Assembly (NCBI RefSeq): GCF_012641075.1 | Contig: NZ_JAAXLJ010000002.1 | Location: 1-64,000, forward strand | Source: Secundilactobacillus angelensis | Lineage (GTDB): Bacteria > Bacillota > Bacilli > Lactobacillales > Lactobacillaceae | Length of the DNA stretch: 64,000 nucleotides | Reading direction: 5' to 3' | Shown: piece by piece, positions 43,567-53,738 of the stretch | Numbering within the stretch: position 1 is the first letter of the stretch | Layout of the letters: every line of letters starts with the position of its first letter | Position numbers and translations under genes: made by a program | Notes under the pieces: model-generated | Told to the model about the DNA's origin: nothing | What the model saw: only the letters and a program-made list of their open reading frames with translations | The model's database searches: none

Positions 43567-44786
43567 TTCGCGAAACCAACGACTGGCTGACGTTTAAACA
43601 CCAGTTTCTGCAAATTATTCAACTTTCTGATGGTACAGAGGGGCAAAATCGCTTGGTCTATTCTCCAAATTGGATTGCTGCACAGTCGGAACTCATTGGA
43701 TTTGGTCAGCAAATTGGCCTCACGTCGATGGTTGACACCTACGGAAATGTCTACCTGGATCTTCCTGGCAAGGATGACCAAGTAATTGCTGCCGGTTCAC
43801 ACATGGACACCGTGGTTAATGGTGGCAAATATGATGGCTTATACGGTGTTCTTGGTGGTCTGCAAGCAATCAGGACACTAAAAAAACAATTAGGAACGCC
43901 GCAACACACCCTTCGTCTCATTTCTTTTAGCGAGGAAGAAGGCAGCCGTTTCAACGCGACCTTCACTGGTTCCAAATTCTACGCATTGCATGAATCGGCG
44001 GGTTCATTGGAAGATGGTACTGGTTGGACCTTTGATGATGCTAGACAACAGGCCGTTACCAGGCTGCAATCTCTCAAAAATGTCCTTATCAAACACCCAT
44101 CGCTTCCGAAAAGCTTTACCGAACTGCACATTGAACAAGGTCCAAGACTCATTAACAATCATGCACAAATTGGCTTAGTTGCCGGTATCGTCGGTCAGCG
44201 ACGTTGGCTGATAACGATTCAAGGTGAGTCTAATCACGCGGGAACCACACCGATGAACAATCGCCACGATGCTCTGCAAACCACTGTGACGATGATTTCG
44301 AAATTAGCTGAGTTTGCACAGCAGATCGGCGATGGTTTAACCTTTACAGTTGGCCAATTAAACGTGATACCCAATGCCGCCAACGTTATCCCTGGCAAAA
44401 CTCAGTTTACCATCGATGCTCGCCATGCTGACAATCAAGTCTTAGACCAATTTGAACAAGCTATTAACAAAACAAGTGACCAGCTTGAAGATGGCCAGAT
44501 TACAGTGACTACTGAACAATATGTCAAGGATGAACCGGCAACCTTTGACGCAACCCTGCTTTCACAAAATGAGCAAATCGTTCAACGATTAGGACTCACA
44601 TCACAGGTCATGGTTTCAGGTGCTGGCCATGATAGTTACGTTATGAATCAAGTGTCACCTACGACGATGATTTTCGTACCTAGTGAAGGCGGGATCAGTC
44701 ACGCACCTAATGAATATACCTGTTCAGCCGATTTAAAGGCTGGCATTGAAGTACTAATGGCTAGTCTGCAAGCCCAGGCATACTAG
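43563..44786 (+). CDS. M20 amidohydrolase, hydantoinase/carbamoylase type (YlmB-like)
   Basis: A 407-residue zinc hydrolase with the metal ligands in place: GSHMDTV and [21 protein letters not shown], and a C-terminal His in [22 protein letters not shown] marks the dimerisation domain. The family covers N-carbamoyl-amino-acid hydrolase, allantoate amidohydrolase and YlmB, which deformylates a thiamine breakdown product (formylaminopyrimidine) in B. subtilis. The ATGA overlap with thiG and TPP control argue for the YlmB role in pyrimidine salvage. Confidence 0.85.
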   Translation: MIRETNDWLTFKHQFLQIIQLSDGTEGQNRLVYSPNWIAAQSELIGFGQQIGLTSMVDTYGNVYLDLPGKDDQVIAAGSHMDTVVNGGKYDGLYGVLGGLQAIRTLKKQLGTPQHTLRLISFSEEEGSRFNATFTGSKFYALHESAGSLEDGTGWTFDDARQQAVTRLQSLKNVLIKHPSLPKSFTELHIEQGPRLINNHAQIGLVAGIVGQRRWLITIQGESNHAGTTPMNNRHDALQTTVTMISKLAEFAQQIGDGLTFTVGQLNVIPNAANVIPGKTQFTIDARHADNQVLDQFEQAINKTSDQLEDGQITVTTEQYVKDEPATFDATLLSQNEQIVQRLGLTSQVMVSGAGHDSYVMNQVSPTTMIFVPSEGGISHAPNEYTCSADLKAGIEVLMASLQAQAY

Positions 44787-44811
44787 TGATTAAAACACTT
44801 TCCGATTAATT

Positions 44812-44858
44812 AAAAAGGGACCAAGTAGTTGTGCTTAACAACCACTCGGTCCCTTTTT
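44812..44858. terminator. Bidirectional terminator
   Basis: GGGACC (44817-44822) pairs with GGTCCC (44848-44853), extended inward, with A5 and T5 at the ends. It closes the thi operon and the yqeY transcript. Confidence 0.85.
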
Positions 44859-44866
44859 AGTATCGC

Positions 44867-45313
44867 TTATTTACTTAATAATGACTTAACGGTCTGATTC
44901 ACTAGACTGCCATCGGCCTTACCCTTAAGTTTAGGCATCACAGCACCCATCACTTTACCGAAGTCGCCCATTGAACTGGCACCAACTTCGCTAACAGTAT
45001 CTGCGACGATTTGCTTAACTTCATCTTCGCTCAACTGCTTTGGGGCATATTTCTCCACCAATTTAATTTCAGCATCCAAGCCATCCACTAAATCCTGACG
45101 ACCTGCATCCGCAAATTCTTGGCGAGATTCCTTGCGTTGCTTAAGTTCACGAGACAGCACCGTTAATTCCTCGTCATCGCTTAAATCATGACCTAATTTG
45201 ACCCGTTCGTTGGTCAGGGCTGCCTTGATCATTCGAATGACACTTAACGCAACCTTGTCGCGAGCCTTCATAGCTGTTTTTAAATCTTCAGTAAGCGTGT
45301 CTGATAATGACAT
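44867..45313 (-). CDS. yqeY: GatB/YqeY-domain protein
   Basis: A 148-residue helical protein ([23 protein letters not shown] ... [31 protein letters not shown]). The domain is shared with the tRNA-binding tail of GatB and probably binds tRNA; the cellular role is not settled. It follows rpsU, the usual order in Firmicutes, with a weak terminator between them. Confidence 0.92.
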   Translation of the reverse strand: MSLSDTLTEDLKTAMKARDKVALSVIRMIKAALTNERVKLGHDLSDDEELTVLSRELKQRKESRQEFADAGRQDLVDGLDAEIKLVEKYAPKQLSEDEVKQIVADTVSEVGASSMGDFGKVMGAVMPKLKGKADGSLVNQTVKSLLSK

Positions 45314-45355
45314 GTGAAAAACCTCCTAATAATGATTAATTGGTTCTGAATCCTC

Positions 45356-45385
45356 AAAAAAAGACCCCTGTCAAGCAGGAGCCTC
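45356..45385 (-). terminator. Weak terminator between rpsU and yqeY
   Basis: GACCCCTG (45364-45371) pairs with CAGGAGCC (45377-45384) with two mismatches, then U8 on the minus strand. Likely leaky, allowing some read-through into yqeY. Confidence 0.7.
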
Positions 45386-45393
45386 GATGCAAC

Positions 45394-45579
45394 TTAGAAA
45401 CGCTTCTTGTTCTTGCGCTTTCTTGCTGCTTCTGATTTTAATTTCTTTTTAACGCTTGGCTTTTCATAAAACTCACGTTTACGGTATTCTTGTAAAGTAC
45501 CGCTTTTTGAAACGGTTCGTTTGAAGCGCCGAAGAGCATCGTCAAGAGACTCGTTTTTGCGAACGACTGTCTTTGTCAT
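45394..45579 (-). CDS. rpsU: Ribosomal protein S21
   Basis: Sixty-one residues, very basic ([30 protein letters not shown], then a Lys/Arg-rich tail). S21 sits on the 30S platform and helps initiation. Preceded by a near-consensus promoter at 45658-45686. Confidence 0.97.
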   Translation of the reverse strand: MTKTVVRKNESLDDALRRFKRTVSKSGTLQEYRKREFYEKPSVKKKLKSEAARKRKNKKRF

Positions 45580-45657
45580 GTAAATCCCTCCCTCCGAGCT
45601 CTAGTAGTAACCGTTGAAATGAACAACAAAAGAAGCCCTTTCCAATAGTTCCTTTTA

Positions 45658-45686
45658 ATTATACCTACCTAACGCCCACACGTCAA
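45658..45686 (-). promoter_or_regulatory. rpsU promoter
   Basis: On the minus strand TTGACG (45686-45681), exactly 17 bases, TATAAT (45663-45658): near-perfect housekeeping promoter, fitting a highly expressed ribosomal gene. Confidence 0.88.
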
Positions 45687-45784
45687 TCATTTCAATTAAC
45701 TTTTACCATATAAATTCAAATATCCGCTGGTGGTTCTGACCTGTGCTAAAATTAGACTAACTATTGAATAACGGAGGTCTTATT

Positions 45785-46624
45785 ATGCCTGAAAATTCAG
45801 ATATCGACATCTTTATTATCTCAGATTCATCTGGTGAAACTGCATTAACGGTAGCTCAAACTGCGGTGGCGCAATTCCCTGATATTCAAGTGAAGTACCA
45901 ACGTTTTCCTTTCATTCAGACGGAGTCAATTCTAGCAGGCATTTTAAAAATGGCTGCCCGTAAAAATGCCGTTCTATATTATACCCTAGTTACACCTTCG
46001 TTGAGCGAACTGGTCAACCATTTTACAGATGAAAACCAACTTCAAGCTTTCGACTGCCTTCAACCAGCAATCAAAGCGCTAACTAACCGAACTGGTGTCC
46101 AGCCCGCTTCCATCCCAAGCATCAACCATAGTCTCACGGATACTTACTTTGACCGGATTGGTGCCATGGAGTTTGCCGTAGCCTATGACGATGGTAAGGA
46201 TCCCACCGGGCTGTTGAAAGCTGACATTGTCATCCTTGGAGTTTCTCGAACCTCGAAAACACCCTTATCACTGTTTCTTGCAAACCGTGGCATCAAAGTG
46301 GCTAACCTGCCACTATCACCACAATCACAACTTCCTGATGAACTCTGGAAAGTTGACCCGGCAAAAATCATTGGTTTAACTAACAGTCCCAAGGTATTAC
46401 GGCGGATTCGTCAACAACGAATGATTTCCTATGGTTTACCTGCAGAGAGTGCCTACTCAGACGCTGAGAAAATTAAGGCAGAACTTCAATACGCAGACGA
46501 AATCTATAAAAAGATTGGCTGTTTGGTGATCAATGTTTCTAACAAGTCGATTGAAGAAACTGCGACACTAATCCTGGAAAATCTGAATTTGCAACCAACT
46601 GAAATTGATACGATCAAAGATTAG
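45785..46624 (+). CDS. PPDK/PEP synthase regulatory protein (DUF299)
   Basis: A 279-residue bifunctional kinase/phosphorylase family protein. ISDSSGETA starts the N-terminal part; the P-loop is GVSRTSKTPLSLFLA; the C-terminal LTNSPKVLRRIRQQR and YADEIYKKIGCLVINVSNKSIEETA are family blocks. Relatives switch pyruvate phosphate dikinase on and off by phosphorylation of a Thr. ATG 45785 follows GGAGG. No PPDK gene is in the window, so the target is elsewhere or different. Confidence 0.9.
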   Translation: MPENSDIDIFIISDSSGETALTVAQTAVAQFPDIQVKYQRFPFIQTESILAGILKMAARKNAVLYYTLVTPSLSELVNHFTDENQLQAFDCLQPAIKALTNRTGVQPASIPSINHSLTDTYFDRIGAMEFAVAYDDGKDPTGLLKADIVILGVSRTSKTPLSLFLANRGIKVANLPLSPQSQLPDELWKVDPAKIIGLTNSPKVLRRIRQQRMISYGLPAESAYSDAEKIKAELQYADEIYKKIGCLVINVSNKSIEETATLILENLNLQPTEIDTIKD

Positions 46625-46692
46625 CTCCCACAGTTTTCAACTAAAAAAACATGTTTGTCAAAACTCACGGTTCACACAAAGGAGTGATTGTC

Positions 46693-47538
46693 TTGACTCA
46701 GATTGGAATCATTGCTGGCAGTCTTCGCAAGGCGGCTTATTCTAAAAAAGTGGCAACCGAACTGACAAATTTACTACCAGTTCAGTTCGAACCCGTTTTT
46801 ATTGATATCAGCCAATTACCGCTATATAACGCCGATTTAGATGAGTCAGTCGCGGTTCCCGCTTGGGAAACTTATCGTCGGCAGTTGGACAACGTAGCTG
46901 GTTTCATCATTGTCACACCAGAATATAATCGAGGTACCACAGGGGCGTTGAAAAACGCCTTAGACATCGGTTCTAAACGCCACAACCACTGGAAACACAA
47001 ACCAGCCCTAGTGGTTTCTACCTCACCCGAAGCAACTGGCGGTTTTGGCGCAAATCAACAAATTAGACAGTCTCTGGTCACTTTGAATGTCACTCCAGTG
47101 CAACGACCCGAAATCTACTTAGGTCACGTTGATCATTTATTCGACGATCAAAACTTAATTACCAACCCTGACACGATTGCATTTCTGCAGACCGCAATCA
47201 ACGCTTTCGTTAAATTGCAGGCTAAGTTTCAAATTGGGGAAACAGAAGCGCCAACTTCTCCATTAACCAGGTATGAGCCAGGTCGTTTTTATATTAATGA
47301 TGAAACCGGCCAGCTGTTGGCAGAAATTATTTTCCGTGATCAGCAGAATAAACGAATTAAGATTACCGACACCCGGGTTAACGAACTACTGCGTGGCCAA
47401 GGGATTGCTAAACAACTGACGTTAAGAGTCATTCGCTTCGCACAGCTTCATCAACTGACTATCATACCGGAATGTACGTATGCACAACGCTTTGCTGATA
47501 AACACCCGGAATATCAGCACCTCTTTACTACCAATTGA
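46693..47538 (+). CDS. NADPH-dependent FMN reductase fused to a GNAT-like domain
   Basis: A 281-residue fusion. Residues 1-~175 are a flavodoxin-fold FMN reductase (QIGIIAGSLRKAAYSKKVA, LPLYNADLD, FIIVTPEYNRGTTGALKNALD). After a linker, residues ~195-281 match the small GCN5-related acetyltransferase type (YINDETGQLLAEIIF, ITDTRVNELLRGQGIAKQLT, IIPECTYAQRFADKHPEY), where RGQGIA is the acetyl-CoA loop and the Cys region is typical. TTG 46693 is set by AAAGGAG 8 bases upstream. The reductase could supply reduced flavin; the role of the acetyltransferase is unknown. Confidence 0.8.
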   Translation: MTQIGIIAGSLRKAAYSKKVATELTNLLPVQFEPVFIDISQLPLYNADLDESVAVPAWETYRRQLDNVAGFIIVTPEYNRGTTGALKNALDIGSKRHNHWKHKPALVVSTSPEATGGFGANQQIRQSLVTLNVTPVQRPEIYLGHVDHLFDDQNLITNPDTIAFLQTAINAFVKLQAKFQIGETEAPTSPLTRYEPGRFYINDETGQLLAEIIFRDQQNKRIKITDTRVNELLRGQGIAKQLTLRVIRFAQLHQLTIIPECTYAQRFADKHPEYQHLFTTN

Positions 47539-47545
47539 TTAATAA

Positions 47546-47579
47546 AAACAGCGTGAGCAATTTCACGCTGCTTTTTTAG
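47546..47579. terminator. Bidirectional terminator
   Basis: AGCGTGA pairs with TCACGCT, flanked by A5 and T6. It separates the fusion gene from nfo, which ends convergently. Confidence 0.82.
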
Positions 47580-47580
47580 A

Positions 47581-48510
47581 TTAATCGTCAAACCCAAGAC
47601 TAGCGTCGAAAGGCTTTTGAGCCAGTACATCCGCTTCGATATTTGGATTGAAGGTTTGCTGTTTGAGCATTTCAACTTCGTAGCCATAAGGAGCAAATTT
47701 ATGCTTTTTGTCAACTACCACCCATGGCGTTTCCATGACTTTAGGCACATTGATCAAACTTGGATGATGAGCAACCGCGTTTAAGGCATCAAAGCCGATT
47801 GTCCCGTTACCCAGTAATTCATGCCGGTCTTTATGACTACCTTGAGGATTTTTCGAGTCGTTTAAATGAATCACCTGCAAACGATCAAGACCAATGACAT
47901 CATCGAACTGCTTCAATACACCATCAAAGTCATCTTTAATCGCATAACCAGCGTCACTGGTATGGCAAGTATCAAAACAGACTGATAATTTATCATTATC
48001 GGTGACCTGATCAATAATGGCGGCCAACTGCTCAAAGGTGATTCCCACTTCAGTCCCTTTGCCAGCCATGGTCTCCAACGCAATTTTAACGTGTTGATCT
48101 GGCTCAATGATTTCGTTTAAGCCTTTAGCAATTTGCGCAATTGCGGCTTCTGGACCGGCACCCACGTGAGCTCCAGGATGCAGGACAATTTGAGTAGCGC
48201 CAATTGCTTCAGCTCGCTTAACTTCTTCTCGCAAGAATTGAACCGCAAAGGGATAATTTTCAGGCTTAACCGTGTTACCCAGGTTCACTACATAAGGTGC
48301 GTGAACCACAATTTGCTGTAAATGATGGTCCTTCATGAACGCATGTCCCGCGTCAATGTTTAACTCATCGATTGGCTTTCTTCTGGTATTTTGCGGTGCG
48401 CCTGTATAAACCATGAAGACATTTTCACCATAGCTGGCAGCTTCTTTAGCTGACCCCAGCAACATATCCTTACCCTTCATGCTAACGTGTGACCCGATTA
48501 AAAAAGTCAT
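47581..48510 (-). CDS. nfo: Endonuclease IV (AP endonuclease)
   Basis: A 309-residue TIM-barrel enzyme with three-zinc-site segments: [76 protein letters not shown]. It cuts DNA at abasic sites in base excision repair. ATG 48510 shares one base with the stop of the teichoic-acid gene (TAATG), so it rides on that transcript. Confidence 0.96.
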   Translation of the reverse strand: MTFLIGSHVSMKGKDMLLGSAKEAASYGENVFMVYTGAPQNTRRKPIDELNIDAGHAFMKDHHLQQIVVHAPYVVNLGNTVKPENYPFAVQFLREEVKRAEAIGATQIVLHPGAHVGAGPEAAIAQIAKGLNEIIEPDQHVKIALETMAGKGTEVGITFEQLAAIIDQVTDNDKLSVCFDTCHTSDAGYAIKDDFDGVLKQFDDVIGLDRLQVIHLNDSKNPQGSHKDRHELLGNGTIGFDALNAVAHHPSLINVPKVMETPWVVVDKKHKFAPYGYEVEMLKQQTFNPNIEADVLAQKPFDASLGFDD

Positions 48511-49733
48511 TATTTCTTTCCCCCTATAATAACCTGAACAACTTTGGTCGAGGCTGATCCATCTTCCCACTCACAATACTTTTGGTTGAATCCTGCCAAC
48601 TGAGACTGGTAGCCAGAAAAACCGCCTTGCTGAGTAAACTGTTTTAAATACCCATCCAACTCAGCTTCGGTGGTGGCTAACGGCCCCGGAATTTCTGCTT
48701 GATAGTCAAAGTAAAACCCTCGCAATTGGTCTCGATAGTGTTCTAAATCATAAGCATAAAATAACATTGGCCGATTAAGATTGGCAAAATCAAACATCAC
48801 TGATGAATAATCGGTTACCAATAAATCGGTGATCAAATACAGATTAGCGATGTCTTCGTCTGCGATGATTTTTACCCGATCTTCGAACCCGGTAATATCA
48901 ATGTGATCCTTCACCAAATAATGCGGTCTCAAAACTAGGATGGTTTCTGCACTTACTTGCTCAAAAAAGCGATGCAGGTCAAACGGCAGTTCAAAATGAT
49001 ACTGGCCTGTTTTAATCGCATCATCATCGCGCCAAGTTGGCGCATAGGTGATCACTGTTGCATCGGAAGAGCCAACCAAACGCTGCTTCAACAGGCGAAT
49101 CACCGCTGAATTATTTTCATGGTAAAGCACATCGTTTCTCGGGTAGCCAATATCTAAAAACTGATTGTGAAATTGAAAGGCTGATCGAAAAATTTGTTTG
49201 GAATAGTCATTCGGCGCAATTAAATAATCCCATCTGGCAGCTTCCCTAATAAACTGACAGTAGTAATCAGCAGTTTGGGTTCCCGGAATCGCCACGTGTT
49301 CAATATCAACACCCAAATGTTTCAAGGGTGTCCCATGCCAAGTCTGAATGTAAACTGTCCCCTTATTCTTTCGCCACCAATTTGGTAACCTAGAATTTAA
49401 GACCCAAAAACCGGCATGAGCCATCAACCAGACCCACTTAAACGAAAAGCGTTTAACGAGCTGAATGTCTGGATACTTGGCATGTAGCTCACGATATCGC
49501 CGGGGTTTAACGCCGAAGTATGCAGAAGTTTGAAACTCTGGTTGTTCAGCAACCAATTGACGGTAAATCGCTGCCGGATTATCGTTGATATCATTGCCGT
49601 TAAAGCTTTCAAACATGATCAGATCTTTTTTTGCCGGGATACAAATAAACCCATCGTTTAAAACGATGAGTCCATAGCGAATCACGATTTTTAGACCTTT
49701 TATGACTTGGTTTTTAAGTCCAGTCAATTTCAT
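48510..49733 (-). CDS. CDP-glycerol glycerophosphotransferase family (TagF-like)
   Basis: A 407-residue peripheral membrane enzyme. The Glyphos_transf signature is clear: [12 protein letters not shown] (catalytic His) and [21 protein letters not shown] with a following RGFYFDY. Such enzymes add glycerol- or ribitol-phosphate units to wall teichoic acid. Length fits a one-domain polymerase or primase. It follows the export permease with a 23-base gap and is coupled to nfo downstream. Which step it catalyses cannot be fixed by sequence. Confidence 0.88.
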   Translation of the reverse strand: MKLTGLKNQVIKGLKIVIRYGLIVLNDGFICIPAKKDLIMFESFNGNDINDNPAAIYRQLVAEQPEFQTSAYFGVKPRRYRELHAKYPDIQLVKRFSFKWVWLMAHAGFWVLNSRLPNWWRKNKGTVYIQTWHGTPLKHLGVDIEHVAIPGTQTADYYCQFIREAARWDYLIAPNDYSKQIFRSAFQFHNQFLDIGYPRNDVLYHENNSAVIRLLKQRLVGSSDATVITYAPTWRDDDAIKTGQYHFELPFDLHRFFEQVSAETILVLRPHYLVKDHIDITGFEDRVKIIADEDIANLYLITDLLVTDYSSVMFDFANLNRPMLFYAYDLEHYRDQLRGFYFDYQAEIPGPLATTEAELDGYLKQFTQQGGFSGYQSQLAGFNQKYCEWEDGSASTKVVQVIIGGKK

Positions 49734-49756
49734 CGTAATTCCTCCTTGTTTATTTA

Positions 49757-50572
49757 CTAAATTAAATCAACAAACCGTGAACGGAACTTATAATGCAAGT
49801 GTGAACCCACTAGCAAGAAGAACAGCACAATCAACCAGAATTCAATGGTCAACGTTGGCCGTTGCCAGAACCAGCCTTGTCCCAACATTGCTTCTCGGAA
49901 GCCAGAGACCACGTAGAAAAATGGGTTTAGCTGTAAGAGACGGGTTGCAACTGGCGGGAAACTACCGGTTTCAAAGTTAAACAGCACACCGGAAATGTAA
50001 AACAACATCCGCATCAGTGACTGCAATAAAACGTGATAATCCCGAATTAAAATCGATACCGCAGAGTTAAAGATCCCAAAGGCCAGCAAGAACATAATCA
50101 TGCAGAAAAAGTAGTAGATCCACTCAATCCAATAGATGCTAGGGCGAATGCCATATATTAATCCCACAACGATTGATACAACCAACATCGTCCAAAACGA
50201 ACTTAGATTCGACACAATTTTAATTGAAGGTAAGGCCGAGACCGGAAACTTCATCTTAGAAACCATGCTGACACGCTGATAAATACTCTTAGACGCGTCT
50301 AGCGTTGCCCGGTTCATGAAGAACCAAGGGGTGATCCCAATCACCATCCACGGCAGGTAATCGATACCACTACTTTGACCGTGCTTTAAACCAACACCAA
50401 AGACTAACCAGTAAATACTGATTTGAATCAGCGGGTATAAGTATTCCCAAACCAGCCCTAAATAATGACTTTGATAACTGGCACGATCTTCGTATTTTGA
50501 AATTCGGAAAATCATACCTAAACTCTCAAATTGTTCTTTAAATAAGGTAACGACCTCTTTCAAAGGTAACAC
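49757..50572 (-). CDS. tagG: ABC-2 type teichoic acid/polysaccharide export permease
   Basis: A 271-residue membrane protein with six helices (YLGLVWEYLYPLIQISIYWLVFG near the start; NAVSILIRDYHVLLQSLMRMLFYISGVLF, NPFFYVVSGFREAMLG near the end), typical of TagG/RfbA permeases that flip lipid-linked teichoic acid. The partner ATPase (tagH) is normally the next gene but is not found here; another locus must supply it. It lies between the two glycerophosphotransferases. Confidence 0.85.
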   Translation of the reverse strand: MLPLKEVVTLFKEQFESLGMIFRISKYEDRASYQSHYLGLVWEYLYPLIQISIYWLVFGVGLKHGQSSGIDYLPWMVIGITPWFFMNRATLDASKSIYQRVSMVSKMKFPVSALPSIKIVSNLSSFWTMLVVSIVVGLIYGIRPSIYWIEWIYYFFCMIMFLLAFGIFNSAVSILIRDYHVLLQSLMRMLFYISGVLFNFETGSFPPVATRLLQLNPFFYVVSGFREAMLGQGWFWQRPTLTIEFWLIVLFFLLVGSHLHYKFRSRFVDLI

Positions 50573-50585
50573 TCCTTTACGCCAA

Positions 50586-51740
50586 CTATTTTGCTAAATA
50601 GTGACAGTAATATTCCACAACCCGGTGGGTCGCATGACCATCATTATAGGTATTCCAATGATGGTTAAACCTAGTAAAATCAGTTTGGCTGTCCGCCAAT
50701 ATTGCTTGCTTTAATTCCGATGGTGTTCGCAAGGGTGCTGAAGGCAACCACTTTAAAAAGTGGGGTTGAATACCAGGATTTTGCTGGTATTCTTCTAAAT
50801 CAGACATGTAAAAAAGCAAACTATGCGCGTGTGATAATAAACTATAATCAAACGCAATTGATGAATAATCTGTAATCAAAGTCTCCGTCACCATGAGTAG
50901 ATCCGTTGTTGAAAGTTGCGGATAAAACCTGACTTGGTGAGTAGTTGACCGACTAAATCGCTGTTCGTACTTTTGAAGCAACGGGTGAAGTTTAATCACT
51001 ACTACCGCATTAGGGTCAGCCACCAGCGCGTCTTTTAGTTCTGGTGTCAGCTCAAAAGTCATGGAATCTCGATAAGTTGGCGCGTATAAAATCACGCGGT
51101 GCTTAGTTAAGCCAGGAGCTAACCGGTTAATTCGATTCAAAGCCCCTTTTTGCCACTTATCTGAAAAGAAGCGGTCAGAACGCGGATAGCCCATAAGCTT
51201 CATCCGCGAGCGTGGCACGTGGTAACTATCTTGAAAAACGGTTCCCATGGCATCAGAAGCCACCACATAATCGTCAAACTGATTATAAACCCGCTGAAAA
51301 CGTCGCTGATCAGCTTTCGACCGCCGACTGGTTGTGGGATCTCCCCACCCAAAGCGCTTAATAGCACCATTAGCATGCCATAACTGAACGATTTTAGCAT
51401 GGCGCGGATGTATTAAGCCACCCAAAAAGGCATAGTAGTTATCACAGAAAATCAGGTGTGAACTCATGATAACTGGAATGTCCCAAAGGACAAAATGCAA
51501 GTTATCCTGAAATGGAATAACTTTTACACCATAAGCGGCAAGTTGAGTTGCTTCCACCTCAACATCAGGCCGATAAAAAACGACCAGTTGCTGATTTTCA
51601 GGTAATCTATCAGCCAGAGCAAGTATAAACTTCAAATTATTGCCAAAACTCATCAGGTAAATAACTGAATGAACCTTGCTTCGCTTAAAAAAGTTCAGCA
51701 CAGATATCAACCGGACCAGCCAGATATATATGACTTTCAC
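50586..51740 (-). CDS. TagB-like CDP-glycerol glycerophosphotransferase
   Basis: A 384-residue enzyme with an N-terminal hydrophobic anchor (YIWLVRLISVLNFF). QLWHANGAIKRFGWGDP matches the TagB/TarB-type catalytic motif and ITDYSSIAFDYSLL the nucleotide region. TagB/TarB add the first glycerol phosphate to the linkage disaccharide. It is the first gene of the tagB-tagG-tagF-nfo unit; a TATAAT with an extended -10 (51818-51813) lies upstream. Confidence 0.83.
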   Translation of the reverse strand: MKVIYIWLVRLISVLNFFKRSKVHSVIYLMSFGNNLKFILALADRLPENQQLVVFYRPDVEVEATQLAAYGVKVIPFQDNLHFVLWDIPVIMSSHLIFCDNYYAFLGGLIHPRHAKIVQLWHANGAIKRFGWGDPTTSRRSKADQRRFQRVYNQFDDYVVASDAMGTVFQDSYHVPRSRMKLMGYPRSDRFFSDKWQKGALNRINRLAPGLTKHRVILYAPTYRDSMTFELTPELKDALVADPNAVVVIKLHPLLQKYEQRFSRSTTHQVRFYPQLSTTDLLMVTETLITDYSSIAFDYSLLSHAHSLLFYMSDLEEYQQNPGIQPHFLKWLPSAPLRTPSELKQAILADSQTDFTRFNHHWNTYNDGHATHRVVEYYCHYLAK

Positions 51741-52070
51741 AGCAAACCACCAATTCTATTATTCTCCCGTGTTCCGCCACCATTCAACCAGTGTCGCAAC
51801 GCACATCATGGTATTATACCACATTCAAATTTCAAGTAACTGGCTTTTATGAGAATTTAAGAATTTGTCCCGAAAGAGCTTGTGCTGTAAATCGATACTG
51901 GTAATTGTTTCTTGAGCGAAAGACAACCAATAATTGGTGTTCGTTCACTGTCTTAATTTGTTCCAGAACTCAAATTCTCGTCCGTAATACTAAACAACGC
52001 CACCCCGATGATTATCGGAATGACGCTATTTGGAGTTATTCTCTGAAAGTTACTCAGTTGTGTTAGACTT
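51741..52070. other. Intergenic region upstream of the teichoic-acid operon
   Basis: Contains the minus-strand promoter element TGG-TATAAT (51818-51813), a 13-bp palindrome ACCAAT-A-ATTGGT (51926-51938) that could be an operator, and a likely yitT terminator (51999-52009 with 52013-52025, poor U-tract). No gene is visible. Confidence 0.5.
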
Positions 52071-52946
52071 TCACAGCTTCGGCTCATAAAAATGACCTAA
52101 CACTTTATAAATCTCTGAAACACTCACGAAAGCACTAGAGTCGGCTTCATCCATAGCTTCTTCTAAATCGGCCATTTCATAGCGTGAGATAACCGTGAAC
52201 AAAATGGTTTTCGTATCATGATGATACGCACCTTCCGCATCGTGAACGATGGTAATCCCCCGCCGGATATGATTTTGAATCGAATCAATCACCGTTTTAG
52301 GCCGGTCAGTAATGATCATAACCTGCATCAACTGCTGGCGTGTGTAAGTCATGTCCATGACTCGTGCGTTGACCACTAACCCAATGGCGGAGTAGAACGC
52401 GTGCGGCCAACCGTAAAGAAAACCGGCAGCCAAAATAATTAACGAATTAAACGCAATGTTAATGGTGCCAATGGAACGTCCCGTTTTCCGGCGAATGACG
52501 ATACCAAGAATGTCGAGACCACCAGTGGAAATCCCATTTTTAAGGGCCAAACCAGTCCCAAAACCATTAACCGCCCCGCCAAAGAGTGCACAAATAATCG
52601 GATCAGTCGTCAAATGCACTGGATGCAACATCTTGATCATCAAACTGGCTAGAAAAACCGTGATGACCGTGTATACCGTGAAATTACGACTGATCTGCCG
52701 CCAAGCCAACACAAACAGCGGCACGTTGAGTAGGAATAAACCTAAGGCAGTCGAGACGACAAAGGTGAGGTGTCGTTCCGTCAAGGTTGTCACAATTTGA
52801 GCCAAGCCGGTAATTCCAGACGAATAAATGTGCCCTGGAGTCCAGAAAAAATTCATGGCCACAGAAACTAAAATACCATATATGAAAGCAGTGGAAATTT
52901 TGCCAATTGATTGATGGCGTTTGACTAACCGCTGTACATCATCCAT
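52071..52946 (-). CDS. YitT-family membrane protein (DUF161/DUF2179)
   Basis: A 291-residue protein with five or six helices in the first two thirds (ISTAFIYGILVSVAMNFFW, GGAVNGFGTGLALKNGISTGGLDILG) and a C-terminal DUF2179 domain (VIITDRPKTVIDSIQN, RGITIVHDAEGAY). Function of the family is not established; many Firmicutes carry several copies. ATG 52946 follows GAGGG; the longer reading lacks a ribosome site. Confidence 0.88.
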   Translation of the reverse strand: MDDVQRLVKRHQSIGKISTAFIYGILVSVAMNFFWTPGHIYSSGITGLAQIVTTLTERHLTFVVSTALGLFLLNVPLFVLAWRQISRNFTVYTVITVFLASLMIKMLHPVHLTTDPIICALFGGAVNGFGTGLALKNGISTGGLDILGIVIRRKTGRSIGTINIAFNSLIILAAGFLYGWPHAFYSAIGLVVNARVMDMTYTRQQLMQVMIITDRPKTVIDSIQNHIRRGITIVHDAEGAYHHDTKTILFTVISRYEMADLEEAMDEADSSAFVSVSEIYKVLGHFYEPKL

Positions 52947-53045
52947 AACAAACCCTCTTATCCAATCGTAGGTTACTATCCAGTATCTTAGCATAGCATA
53001 TCTTTGACTGTCGTACAGTCTTCCTTTTACATTCTAAGTGATTGT

Positions 53046-53594
53046 TCATTTAGCTGTGGATTTACGCCAATGTTTGCCAACAAATTTTTCTCGACCGCCA
53101 GCTTCTTGCTCCTCATATCGTTCAGGGTTCTTCCGGTAAAAATCTTGGTGCTCTTCTTCGGCTTCATAGAATGGCTGGGCGTCCTCAATTTGAGTCACAA
53201 TTGGTTCGTCAAATTGACCACTGTTAATCAGATCTTGACGTGATTTTTCCGCAATTTTTCGCTGATAGTCATCCTTGACAAAAATCACGGGACGGTAATT
53301 ATCCCCGCGGTCTTGGAATTGCCCCATAGCATCCGTCGGGTCAGTCTGCTGCCAGTAAATCGAAACCAGTTTTTTATAGGACATTACTTTAGGATCAAAA
53401 GTAATCTTGACGGCTTCCGTATGCCCTGTAGTATGGCTTTTAACCTGTTCGTACGTTGGGTTGGCAACGTGCCCACCAGTATAACCAGAAACCACCTTTT
53501 CGATTCCGGGCTGAGTATCAAATGGCTTGACCATGCACCAAAAACAGCCACCGGCAAAAATGGCCGTTTCAAAGTGTTTTGTTTGTTCGCTCAT
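53046..53594 (-). CDS. msrA: Peptide methionine sulfoxide reductase MsrA
   Basis: A 182-residue protein with the catalytic motif [12 protein letters not shown] (Cys in GCFW; most MsrA have E after the second C side), [28 protein letters not shown] and FHRKN-like tail ([14 protein letters not shown]). It reduces S-methionine sulfoxide in proteins with thioredoxin. No MsrB is beside it. Standard length. Confidence 0.95.
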   Translation of the reverse strand: MSEQTKHFETAIFAGGCFWCMVKPFDTQPGIEKVVSGYTGGHVANPTYEQVKSHTTGHTEAVKITFDPKVMSYKKLVSIYWQQTDPTDAMGQFQDRGDNYRPVIFVKDDYQRKIAEKSRQDLINSGQFDEPIVTQIEDAQPFYEAEEEHQDFYRKNPERYEEQEAGGREKFVGKHWRKSTAK

Positions 53595-53703
53595 TTATTT
53601 CACCTCTAAATTTAATGAAACTAGTATAGTGCAATCAGTAGTAGGAAACAAGCAAGTCGCACGTTATTAACTTAGCAAGCACAAACTTTTTTAAAAAAAG
53701 GAC

Positions 53704-53732
53704 TTTACAAATGATAAATTAACCAGTAAGAT
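53704..53732 (+). promoter_or_regulatory. Promoter of the T-box controlled lyase operon
   Basis: TTTACA (53704-53709), 17-base spacer, TAAGAT (53727-53732), just ahead of the T-box leader. Confidence 0.65.
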
Positions 53733-53738
53733 TGCTTT

